A stretch of 50,584 bases of DNA, taken from positions 1 to 50,584 of the forward strand of contig CALVUC010000010.1 of assembly GCA_944363395.1 (NCBI GenBank). The letters are read 5' to 3'. Position numbers and translations under genes: made by a program. Shown piece after piece: positions 42,403-49,691 of the stretch; within the stretch, counting starts at the first letter, position 1; each line of letters starts with the position of its first letter. Under the pieces are notes generated by a model, which was given only the letters and a program-made list of their open reading frames with translations, did no database searches and was not told the DNA's origin. This stretch comes from an uncultured Clostridia bacterium. GTDB lineage: Bacteria; Bacillota; Clostridia; Christensenellales; Borkfalkiaceae.

Positions 42403-43218
42403 ATGGCATACAGTTATAAAGGCAGTATCAGTTTCGGGCTGGTATATATCCCCGTTACGCTGCACAGCGCGGTAAGGGACAATTCAATCGGGTTCAATAT
42501 GATAGATAAAAAGACTATGAGCCGGGTGAAGTATAAAAAGACCAGCGCCGATTGCGATGGCGGGGAGGTAAAGCGGGAGGATATCGTCAAGGGCTTTGAA
42601 TACGAGGACGGTAAGTACGTTATTTTTGAAGATAAAGACTTTGAGAAGTTAAAATCAAAGAAAGACAAGAATATCACGATAGAAAAATTCGTCAAACTCT
42701 CCGATGTGGATCCGTTATATTTCGATAAGCCTTACTATGTCATCCCCACAGGCGCGGAAAAGGCGTTTGCCGTGCTGCTTGCCGCTATGGAGCAGGAGGG
42801 TAAAGCAGCTGTCGCAAAGACGGTGCTTGGAACAAACGAAACGCTTATACTAATCAGGGCAAGAAACGGACAGATGCTTTTGAACACGCTGTTTTTCGAG
42901 GAGGAAATTACTGCCAATCCCGCAAAAGAGGTAAAGGAGCAGGGCAGCGAGGCCGAACTCAAAATGGCAAAGGCATTGATTGAGGGTATGAGCGGTAAGT
43001 TTGTTCCCGAAGATTACAAAGACGAATACCGCCAAAGAATACAGGCAGCAATCGAATGCAAGATAGCGGGTAAGGAAATAGTTGCTCCCAAGGACAACGG
43101 CAGCGGTAAGATGATAGATTTAATGGAAGCCTTGACAAAGAGCCTCGAACTTACACAAAAGCCAAAGCCTGCTAAACGCGTTGCGTCAAAGAAAGCGGCG
43201 GAGCGTAAAAAGGCATGA
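42403..43218 (+). CDS. ku: Non-homologous end-joining protein Ku
   Basis: 271-residue bacterial Ku, a homodimer that rings DNA ends and recruits the ligase. MAYSYKGSISFGLVYIPVTL at the start and DVDPLYFDKPYYVIP are diagnostic; the tail is Lys/Ala-rich and basic (KPAKRVASKKAAERKKA), as in DNA-sliding Ku tails. ATG 42403 is chosen by family alignment; no Shine-Dalgarno is seen. It overlaps the ligase gene (ATGA). Base composition is lower in GC than the typA side, suggesting acquisition. Confidence 0.95.
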   Translation: MAYSYKGSISFGLVYIPVTLHSAVRDNSIGFNMIDKKTMSRVKYKKTSADCDGGEVKREDIVKGFEYEDGKYVIFEDKDFEKLKSKKDKNITIEKFVKLSDVDPLYFDKPYYVIPTGAEKAFAVLLAAMEQEGKAAVAKTVLGTNETLILIRARNGQMLLNTLFFEEEITANPAKEVKEQGSEAELKMAKALIEGMSGKFVPEDYKDEYRQRIQAAIECKIAGKEIVAPKDNGSGKMIDLMEALTKSLELTQKPKPAKRVASKKAAERKKA

Positions 43219-44129
43219 GCGATTTGTTTGATGAGAAGAATATTTCACCCATGCTGCTCTATGAAACGCAGCCGTTCGACGATAAAGATTACATTTATGA
43301 ATTAAAGTTGGATGGCATCCGCTGTCTGGCTTATATTGACGCAAAGTCCGTAAACTTGCGCAACAAACGCAATAAGGACGTTACAGCAATTTATCCCGAA
43401 CTTGCAGAAATGAATAAGTGCGTAAAAAAGCGCGTAATACTTGACGGTGAGCTTGTCGTACTCGATAAAGACGGCAAGCCCGATTTTTATGCCCTGCAAA
43501 GGCGCAGTTTAATGGCGGATAGCTTTAAAATAGGTCTCTCCGCAAGGAACGCTCCCGTGCAGTTCGTGGCTTACGACATTATATATTTTGATGGGCAAGA
43601 TTTAACGGATAAACCGCTTACCGAGCGCAAAGCTATACTTTCCAAAGCGGTAAAAGAAGGATACAATCTTTCCGTATCGAGATATATAGAGGAGATGGGT
43701 ACAGCTTTCTTTGAGATTGCCAAGGCGCAGGAGTTGGAAGGAATTGTGGCAAAGCGTAAAGGTGGTCTGTACCACATAGGCAAGCGCACGCGCGACTGGC
43801 TCAAAATCAAAGTCATGCAGGACGAAGATTTGCTTGTTTTGGGTTACCAACCGGATGAGGACGGCAAGGTGAAAGACCTTATATTGGGCTACTACGACGA
43901 AGAAGGCAAACTGCAATGCCGCGGCAAAGTCTACCTCGGCATATCGGAGGAAGAGAGAAGAATAATCGAGAATTTTGCCATGCAAAACCGCATTCAAAAG
44001 CCGTGGTTCGGCAAATATAAAAATGCGGTTTGGCTTAAACCGCAGCTTGTTGGCACGGCGCACTTTATGCACGAAACGCAGAGCGGCGGAATGCGCCAGC
44101 CCGTCTGGAAAGGACTGCGGACTGATTGA
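43215..44129 (+). CDS. ligD: ATP-dependent DNA ligase (LigD ligase domain only)
   Basis: 304-residue ligase sealing ends held by Ku. Motif I is ELKLDGIR with adenylation Lys31; motif IV-like ELEGIVAKRKGGLY and motif V DWLKIKVM follow, with a C-terminal OB fold (CRGKVYLGISEEERRIIENFA). It lacks the polymerase and nuclease modules of full LigD, so end processing must come from elsewhere. It is co-transcribed with ku. Confidence 0.92.
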   Translation: MSDLFDEKNISPMLLYETQPFDDKDYIYELKLDGIRCLAYIDAKSVNLRNKRNKDVTAIYPELAEMNKCVKKRVILDGELVVLDKDGKPDFYALQRRSLMADSFKIGLSARNAPVQFVAYDIIYFDGQDLTDKPLTERKAILSKAVKEGYNLSVSRYIEEMGTAFFEIAKAQELEGIVAKRKGGLYHIGKRTRDWLKIKVMQDEDLLVLGYQPDEDGKVKDLILGYYDEEGKLQCRGKVYLGISEEERRIIENFAMQNRIQKPWFGKYKNAVWLKPQLVGTAHFMHETQSGGMRQPVWKGLRTD

Positions 44130-44135
44130 ATTTTC

Positions 44136-44182
44136 TTGACAAATCTAATTTTAAGTATTAGAATACTATAAACAAATGTTTG
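44136..44182 (+). promoter_or_regulatory. SOS-type promoter: sigma-A promoter with LexA box
   Basis: TTGACA (44136-44141), a 17-base spacer and TAGAAT (44159-44164). Right after the -10 lies AAACAAATGTTTG (44170-44182), identical over 13 bases to the box at lexA. LexA bound here would block initiation. The polymerase reading frame it would have controlled is truncated. Confidence 0.75.
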
Positions 44183-44189
44183 TTAGGGG

Positions 44190-44913
44190 GGCGTCCCCGC
44201 CGATAAAGACGGCGTCCGCATCGCAGAGCTTGACGAAATGACCTATCGCAGAACATTATGGAGTCACTGCCCGCTTACCGATTTCTGGCGCGTGGGCAGG
44301 GGGTATGCAGATAAGCTGCAAAAATACGGGTTATATACAATGGGCGACATCGCCCGCTGTTCGGTGGAGAAGGATAAGCTGTATAACGAAGATTTATTAT
44401 ATCGTATGTTCGGAATAAATGCAGAGTTGCTCATCGACCACGCATGGGGGGCCGACAACTATTGCAGACATAAAGAGCTACAAGCCGCAGTCAAGCAGCA
44501 TAGGTTCGGGGCAGGTATTGCAGGAGCCGTATCCCTACGAAAAGGCAAAGCTGGTAGTGACGGAAATGGCAGACGCACTCGCGCTCGACCTTGTGGTAAA
44601 GGGGCTTGTTACCAATCAGATAGTAATAACAGTAGGCTACGACTGCGACAACGAAAATTATGACGGCGAATATTCCGTTGACCGTTATGGCAGAAAAATA
44701 CCCAAGCACGCCCACGGCACATATAATCTTGACGGGTATTCATCTTCGGGTAAATATCTGCGCTATGCTACCACCGAATTTTTTGACAGAATAGTCGATA
44801 AAAAACTCTTTATTCGCCGTCTGTATATAGCGGCGACAAAGGTGGTGGATAGGGAAAACGCCCCGCAGAGCGGAGCCGAGCAGCTTGATTTCTTTAAGGA
44901 CTTTGAGGAGTAA
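44190..44913 (+). pseudogene. Y-family DNA polymerase (UmuC/DinB-like), N-truncated and frameshifted
   Basis: The frame opens inside the protein (VPADKDGVRIAELDEMTYRR) and gives PLTDFWRVGRGYADKLQKYG, then LLYRMFGINAELLIDHAWG. Near a run of six G (about 44443-44450) it shifts to PTTIADIKSYKPQSSSIGSG and continues through the little-finger domain to the C-terminal clamp-binding-like EQLDFFKDFEE. The N-terminal catalytic part (palm and fingers, roughly 185 residues) is gone, yet the promoter and LexA box remain just upstream, so an internal deletion fused promoter to gene middle. Confidence 0.88.
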
Positions 44914-44916
44914 ACC

Positions 44917-44948
44917 GCTTATCCCGATGAGGGATAAGCCTTTTTTTT
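44917..44948 (+). terminator. Terminator after the polymerase pseudogene
   Basis: GCTTATCCC-GATGA-GGGATAAGC followed by eight T. Confidence 0.92.
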
Positions 44949-45054
44949 CGTGCCCTAAAACAGCCTAAAAAAGGCTTAAAGAAAGTATTTTTCCATATTA
45001 AGTTGAACACTTGATTTATAGTCCAAAATTTGGATGCTATTTTTTTGGTAAGTA

Positions 45055-45083
45055 TTGACAACTATTGATAAAATTGGTATAAT
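45055..45083 (+). promoter_or_regulatory. Full-consensus promoter of the RiPP-like operon
   Basis: TTGACA (45055-45060), a 17-base spacer and TATAAT (45078-45083) with an extended TGG before the -10. ACTATCA (45087-45093) and TGATAGT (45131-45137) downstream form a small inverted repeat that could be an operator or leader hairpin. Confidence 0.85.
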
Positions 45084-45205
45084 AGTACTATCAAAAAAGT
45101 AAAGAGAACTACAGGATCGAACATTTTGCTGATAGTGTGCTGCGACAGGTTATTGGGCATGTATTGAGAAGCTGTTTTACGGACTTCAGTTTTAGAAAAA
45201 ATTTG

Positions 45206-45214
45206 TGATATAAT
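45206..45214 (+). promoter_or_regulatory. Second, extended -10 promoter before the first radical SAM gene
   Basis: TGA-TATAAT at 45206-45214 without a good -35. It would give a leader of about 20 bases with an AGAGGT ribosome site before ATG 45240. Confidence 0.5.
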
Positions 45215-45239
45215 ATACATTTAGAGGTATGGATGTTAT

Positions 45240-46229
45240 ATGGATTACCAATTTTTTAGGGAGAAGGGATACTTTAAATTCCCACCAATTTTACAAATTG
45301 AAATCACACAGAAGTGTCCATTAAGTTGTCCGCAATGTTATAAAAACTTAGATGAGAAGGAGATGCCGTTTGATTTTTTAAAGGATTCTATAATAAATGC
45401 AAGCAGGAATGGAACTAAACACATTGTATTAAATGGAGGAGAGCCGTTTGTATATAGTAAAATTTTTGATGTTTTAGAAATTGTAGACAGGCTTGATGTG
45501 CAAGTGACACTATTTACAAGCGGCTATGGAATTCATCTTGAAGAAGTACAAGCGTTGAAAGTGTATCAGAACTTGCATATAGGTGTTTCCTTTAATGGAT
45601 CATGTGAGGCGATTCATAGCTTATCAAGAGATGGATTTGACATATCTTATAGTGCAGCAAAATTATTTGCAGAGCAAAATTTACATTATTTCATAAATTG
45701 GGTGGCTAGACACGATAATGTCATGGATTTTGAAGATCTAATACTATTCGCTCAAAAAAACAAAGCGGATTTTATTAATATCGTAGGCAATAAATTGGAT
45801 GGAACAGGAAAAATATTCCAATCCCTGACACGTGCTGACTATGAGTACCTTAAAAAGGTAATTATAAACAATAGAAGTATATGTAGTATCCAAAACTGCT
45901 ACAATACTCTACAGGTATTTTGTTATGGAGCAAATAAAAGCCATATTATCGGATGCGCAGCTGGGATAACATTCTGCTGTATAAATGTTGATGGTTCATT
46001 TATGCCTTGTACGCATTTATACTATCCGGAAAAATATAGTGATTTAAATCAATATTGGGAAAAATCTAAAGTTCTATATATGTTGCGCCATAGAAAAACA
46101 ACGGGTCGTTGCTCAACATGTATAAATTCGCCATATTGCAATTTTTGCAAAGCTATGTCGGAACAATCTTATAGAAATTTTGACATAGGACTTCCCAATT
46201 GTGTAAATTACCAAAAGGAAATAATATGA
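45240..46229 (+). CDS. Radical SAM/SPASM protein 1 of the RiPP-like cluster
   Basis: 329-residue radical SAM enzyme. The [4Fe-4S]-SAM motif is Cys26-x3-Cys30-x2-Cys33 (CPLSCPQC) and the SAM-binding NGGEPF follows near residue 70. The C-terminal third is Cys-rich (GCAAGITFCC, MPCTHLYYPE, CSTCINSPYCNFC), a SPASM-type region that would hold auxiliary iron-sulfur clusters. It has no long N-terminal domain, unlike its neighbour. Such proteins cross-link or epimerise residues in ribosomal peptides. It overlaps the next gene (ATGA). Strongly AT-rich compared with the core genome. Confidence 0.85.
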   Translation: MDYQFFREKGYFKFPPILQIEITQKCPLSCPQCYKNLDEKEMPFDFLKDSIINASRNGTKHIVLNGGEPFVYSKIFDVLEIVDRLDVQVTLFTSGYGIHLEEVQALKVYQNLHIGVSFNGSCEAIHSLSRDGFDISYSAAKLFAEQNLHYFINWVARHDNVMDFEDLILFAQKNKADFINIVGNKLDGTGKIFQSLTRADYEYLKKVIINNRSICSIQNCYNTLQVFCYGANKSHIIGCAAGITFCCINVDGSFMPCTHLYYPEKYSDLNQYWEKSKVLYMLRHRKTTGRCSTCINSPYCNFCKAMSEQSYRNFDIGLPNCVNYQKEII

Positions 46230-47524
46230 ATTATCTATGGACAAAATATTTATTTTATAAATTTATTGACGACGAAAAGATTTATTTATACAATTTTAGG
46301 AATGGTAAAGATTTTTTTCTATCAAAAGAAGAATTTGAAACGAAAAAATTTAAAGACGATAATGAATTTCACTTTTTAGTTTCAAATGAGTTTTTGGTAG
46401 ATTCTAATGTTGATGAGCTTTCTGAATACATTGCGAATGCGGAAAATGAAGTTTTAACAAAGCATAAGTTAGAGCTAACGATTATTCCGACAGATGCATG
46501 TAATTTTAGATGTGTTTATTGTTATGAAACAAAAGAATCGCATCGTATGAGTGAAGAAAGTTGGGATATCTTGTTTCAATATGTTTATAAACAACTTCCT
46601 AAACTAAGTATGCTAATTATTAATTGGTTTGGGGGAGAGCCATTATTATGTTCAAATGAAGTAATTAAATTCATGAATTCTTGCAAAGCGGCTTGTAAAG
46701 AGTTTCGAGTATTATTATTTTCTACAATGACAACAAATGCATATCTTTTATCTACAGATGTGTTTAACGGGTTAGTTAGAAGTGGAGTTTATTTTTTTCA
46801 AATTACAGTTGATGGGTTGGAGCACACGCATAATAGGCAAAGACCATTAAAATCAGGCGCAGGAAGTTTTGAAAAGATTATTTCAAACTTAAGGAATATA
46901 AAGAAAAGTTGTAAATTTCCATTTATTCAAATTGTTATACGAGTGAATATAAGTAAAAACATAATAAGAGATTTTGAATCTTTTCTGAATTTTTTCGAAA
47001 AAAATTTTGGGGAAGATAAGCGATTTATTCTCTATATTGAAAAAGTACAAGATTGGGGCGGGGAGGACATAAAATCATTTAAATGCAATATGCCGACTGA
47101 TAAAAACTATATTATGGCTTGGGAAATGGCTGCTGAAAAAGAGATTAATGTTCCAGAATTTTTTAAATATAGTCATGAAATTAATGTATGTGCGGCGAGT
47201 CGAGAAAATGGTTTTATAGTCAATTGGGATTTGACATTGCATAAATGCACCTTAGCCATGTATGATTTAGACACGGATATACGCTTGTTAAATTGTATAG
47301 GGAAAATTAAATCGGACGGAGTAGCTTTTATTGATAGGGGAAAACAAAAAACTTGGGTTGGGATAAAAAAAGACTTATCAAAATGTCAATCATGTAAGTT
47401 TTTACCGCAATGTTATGCAGTGGGCTGTTCTTACAGAAGAGTTAAAGGTATTGCAGAGGATTGCAGAAAAGAAGATCTTAATAGTATTTGTATGATACAA
47501 TTTAGTCGTATAGGAGAAATATAA
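46226..47524 (+). CDS. Radical SAM/SPASM peptide maturase 2 (CcpM-like)
   Basis: 432-residue radical SAM enzyme with about 85 residues ahead of the cluster motif Cys92-x3-Cys96-x2-Cys99 (CNFRCVYCYE). Then come NWFGGEPLL and TTNAYLL, and a C-terminal SPASM domain (LHKCTLAMYD, then CQSCKFLPQCYAVGCSYRR, then EDC). The layout matches peptide-modifying maturases; from memory the closest named class is the Cys-rich-peptide maturase CcpM of clostridia. The N-terminal part may bind the precursor leader. ATG 46226 has an AAGGAAA site. It overlaps the carrier protein gene by one base. Confidence 0.85.
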   Translation: MNYLWTKYLFYKFIDDEKIYLYNFRNGKDFFLSKEEFETKKFKDDNEFHFLVSNEFLVDSNVDELSEYIANAENEVLTKHKLELTIIPTDACNFRCVYCYETKESHRMSEESWDILFQYVYKQLPKLSMLIINWFGGEPLLCSNEVIKFMNSCKAACKEFRVLLFSTMTTNAYLLSTDVFNGLVRSGVYFFQITVDGLEHTHNRQRPLKSGAGSFEKIISNLRNIKKSCKFPFIQIVIRVNISKNIIRDFESFLNFFEKNFGEDKRFILYIEKVQDWGGEDIKSFKCNMPTDKNYIMAWEMAAEKEINVPEFFKYSHEINVCAASRENGFIVNWDLTLHKCTLAMYDLDTDIRLLNCIGKIKSDGVAFIDRGKQKTWVGIKKDLSKCQSCKFLPQCYAVGCSYRRVKGIAEDCRKEDLNSICMIQFSRIGEI

Positions 47525-47745
47525 TGTACGAAAAGATAAAAGCAATTCTTGAGAGTGTCGGGATTTACGATTTTGAATCTGAAAATTTGGAAATAGATTC
47601 ACTGCAGCTAATTTCGATTTTAGTGTCCTTAGAGGAAGAATTTAATGTCAGCATTGACGAAATGGTTATCTTAGACACGAAATTACAATCAATTAATGAT
47701 TTTGTTTCTTTATTGAAGAGCGTAGGAGTGGAAAATTTAGATTAA
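47524..47745 (+). CDS. Acyl-carrier-like protein of the peptide maturation cluster
   Basis: 73-residue four-helix carrier-protein fold with the phosphopantetheine attachment motif Asp25-Ser26-Leu27 (IDSLQLISILVSLEEEF). Carrier proteins in a RiPP setting are unusual; clostridial Clo7bot-type cassettes are the known exception, as I recall. It may tether an acyl or amino-acyl group, or simply serve as a scaffold. No phosphopantetheinyl transferase is seen in the window. The ribosome site is AGGAGA; the start overlaps the maturase stop. Confidence 0.85.
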   Translation: MYEKIKAILESVGIYDFESENLEIDSLQLISILVSLEEEFNVSIDEMVILDTKLQSINDFVSLLKSVGVENLD

Positions 47746-47746
47746 G

Positions 47747-47767
47747 AACGCTATGTAGCGTTTTTAA
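47747..47767 (+). terminator. Terminator between carrier protein and precursor
   Basis: AACGCT-ATGT-AGCGTT followed by TTT, starting two bases after the carrier-protein stop. The stem is short, so partial read-through is expected. Confidence 0.7.
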
Positions 47768-47792
47768 AATACATATGGGGAGGTAATTAGTC

Positions 47793-47876
47793 ATGAAAAA
47801 GCTTCAAAAGCCGCGCTCGAAGAAGACAATGGTTTGTCTTTTCATTGAGAACGGCTGGCTTGGTTGCAGCTGCTAA
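47793..47876 (+). CDS. Candidate RiPP precursor peptide, 27 residues with three Cys
   Basis: A short gene too small for routine gene callers, behind the strongest ribosome site of the cluster (GGGGAGGT, 47777-47784, eight bases from ATG). It encodes a basic, Cys-free N-terminus (MKKLQKPRSKK) and a hydrophobic C-terminus with Cys15, Cys25 and Cys27 (CLFIENGW, then GCSC at the end). The charge split looks like leader plus core. The Lys-x-x-Lys-Pro start recalls Clo7bot-type precursors from memory. It is framed by hairpins at 47747-47767 and 47891-47915 and lies between the carrier protein and the peptidase fusion. Its codons are more GC-rich than those of its neighbours. Confidence 0.75.
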   Translation: MKKLQKPRSKKTMVCLFIENGWLGCSC

Positions 47877-47890
47877 AAACTAAGTGGAAC

Positions 47891-47915
47891 CACTACGGCA
47901 TTTTGTGCCGTAGTG
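47891..47915 (+). terminator. Strong hairpin after the precursor gene
   Basis: CACTACGGCA and TGCCGTAGTG form a perfect 10-bp stem around TTTTG, followed by CGTTTCC rather than a long T run. Such hairpins behind precursor genes often protect the short mRNA or reduce read-through. It covers a potential GTG start at 47913, so the next gene starts at 47940. Confidence 0.75.
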
Positions 47916-47939
47916 CGTTTCCGCGCCTGGGGAGAAAAA

Positions 47940-49685
47940 ATGAGCAAAATAGTTATAATTGATAGTGGTGTTGCAAAAGATGTTATAGGCAATTGCAGTG
48001 GATATAATTTAATAGATTATTCTTTGAATATTGAAGATGATCTTGGACATGGAACCGCTGTTGCGTATCAAATTTCAAAACAACATCCATATTTATCTAT
48101 TTTTATTATAAAACTGTTTGATAAAGAGCATCGAGAAATTAGTGAAGAGAAATTAATTGAGGCGTTAGATTGGATTTATAATCAATTAGATGATTACATC
48201 TTAATTCATATAAGTGCTGGAATTAAGACTTGTGATAATTATTATCAATTAGAAAAGATTTGTAAAAAGTTTTTTAAGAAGAATATATTTATTGTAAGTG
48301 CTTTCGATAATGCGGGGTGCATGTCTTTCCCGGCTGCATTTGAAAATGTTATAGGGGTGGATTATGATGTAACCTGTGTTGATGCAAGCACTTATATTCA
48401 TATAAAAAATTCACCTGTTAATTTTAAAGCCAAAGGTATTGATTGGCGTCTCCCAAATGAAAAAGGGCATTTCTGCACTGTATCAGGATCAAGCTTTGCA
48501 GCTCCAGTGATATCTAATAAGATAATCGATTTGTATTATAGATACAGAGATTATAACGTAATATTAAAAAAATTGATAGAGGGAGCAAATCGTATTGAAG
48601 AAAATCCAAAGTTATATGTAAATAACGGACCAGATTTTCATATTAATGAGGCGATTGTATTGCCCTATAATAAAGAAATTCAAACTTTAGTTTTAAATCA
48701 AAATAAATTAAAATTTGAAATTAAAGAAATTGTCGAGATAGGAATATCGCAAAAGCAAGATAAGTATACTTCCATTGCATATAAGAATATTAATTGGGCA
48801 GATAAACATTTTGATACAGTCATCTTGGGGCATCTTGAAGTTCTAGAGAAAGCGACTAATTTGAAAATAACTGAAAATGTTATTAAAAATTGCTTGATGT
48901 ATCGTAAAAATTTATATGCATTCGACGATATATCCTCGTATAAGGATATATTAAATGAGTTTAAGAAAAACGGGATATCATATTATTATTATCCGGTAAA
49001 GCAAAAGATTAATAAAACTTCTACAGTTAGACGGTTATATAACTTTAGTACTCCAGTACTGGGTGTCGTTGGTACTAGTCCTCGGCAAGGTAAATTAACA
49101 TTACAGGTTAATTTAAAATCATCATTAGAAAACGTAGGATATAAATGTGGTTTTTTTAGTACGGAGCAATCAGGGTTTTTATACGGTGCAGACTGTATTT
49201 TCCCGAATGGTTATGGATCTGGAAATTCCAATGAAAGTATTAATACAATCATATTAATAAATAAAATGATGCATAGCATAGATATAAAAGGTTATGATAT
49301 TATCTTAGTGGGATTTCAATCTCAAATAATCCCCTATAGCTTAGGGAACATAGGATTTTATCCTTTGGCGCAACATGATCAAATACTAGCTACTTGTCCT
49401 GATGGTTTTATTTTAACAGTAAATTATGACGATGCGGAAGATTATATCGAAAGGGCAATTAATTATTTAAATTCAATAGTCTATGGAGAAGTAATAGCAA
49501 TATACCTGTTTGGATACAAAATAGATCGACTATCTTTTATTCAGCATAAGGAACCTGTCAATATTGAAAAGGATTTGTTATCAGCGAAAGCAAGAAGCCT
49601 CGCGGAAAAATTTGGCATTCCCGTATTTTTCGATAACCAATATTCTGAATTGATTGAGACAATCGAAAATTTTTTTCAGGAATAA
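47940..49685 (+). CDS. Subtilisin-like (S8) peptidase fused to a P-loop peptide-maturation domain
   Basis: 581-residue two-part protein. Residues 1-about 230 are an S8 domain with every key residue: Asp8 (VIIDSG), His37 (LGHGTAVA), oxyanion Asn124 (AFDNAG) and Ser185 (SGSSFAAPV). There is no signal peptide or propeptide, so it acts in the cytosol. From about 370 an ATPase-like domain begins with GTSPRQGKLTLQ (residues 378-389), a P-loop of the DUF1611 style, followed by CGFFSTEQSGFLYGADCIFP. The second part resembles, from memory, the TIGR04066 peptide maturation proteins. A likely role is leader removal coupled to NTP-dependent handling of the modified peptide. ATG 47940 has a GGGGAG site. 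Confidence 0.8.
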   Translation: MSKIVIIDSGVAKDVIGNCSGYNLIDYSLNIEDDLGHGTAVAYQISKQHPYLSIFIIKLFDKEHREISEEKLIEALDWIYNQLDDYILIHISAGIKTCDNYYQLEKICKKFFKKNIFIVSAFDNAGCMSFPAAFENVIGVDYDVTCVDASTYIHIKNSPVNFKAKGIDWRLPNEKGHFCTVSGSSFAAPVISNKIIDLYYRYRDYNVILKKLIEGANRIEENPKLYVNNGPDFHINEAIVLPYNKEIQTLVLNQNKLKFEIKEIVEIGISQKQDKYTSIAYKNINWADKHFDTVILGHLEVLEKATNLKITENVIKNCLMYRKNLYAFDDISSYKDILNEFKKNGISYYYYPVKQKINKTSTVRRLYNFSTPVLGVVGTSPRQGKLTLQVNLKSSLENVGYKCGFFSTEQSGFLYGADCIFPNGYGSGNSNESINTIILINKMMHSIDIKGYDIILVGFQSQIIPYSLGNIGFYPLAQHDQILATCPDGFILTVNYDDAEDYIERAINYLNSIVYGEVIAIYLFGYKIDRLSFIQHKEPVNIEKDLLSAKARSLAEKFGIPVFFDNQYSELIETIENFFQE

Positions 49686-49691
49686 TCAATC

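Noticed and set aside
47913-47939. Upstream GTG start for the peptidase fusion
   Set aside because: It lies in the hairpin behind the precursor and lacks a ribosome site, while ATG 47940 has GGGGAG at good spacing and gives the usual short N-terminus before the catalytic Asp.
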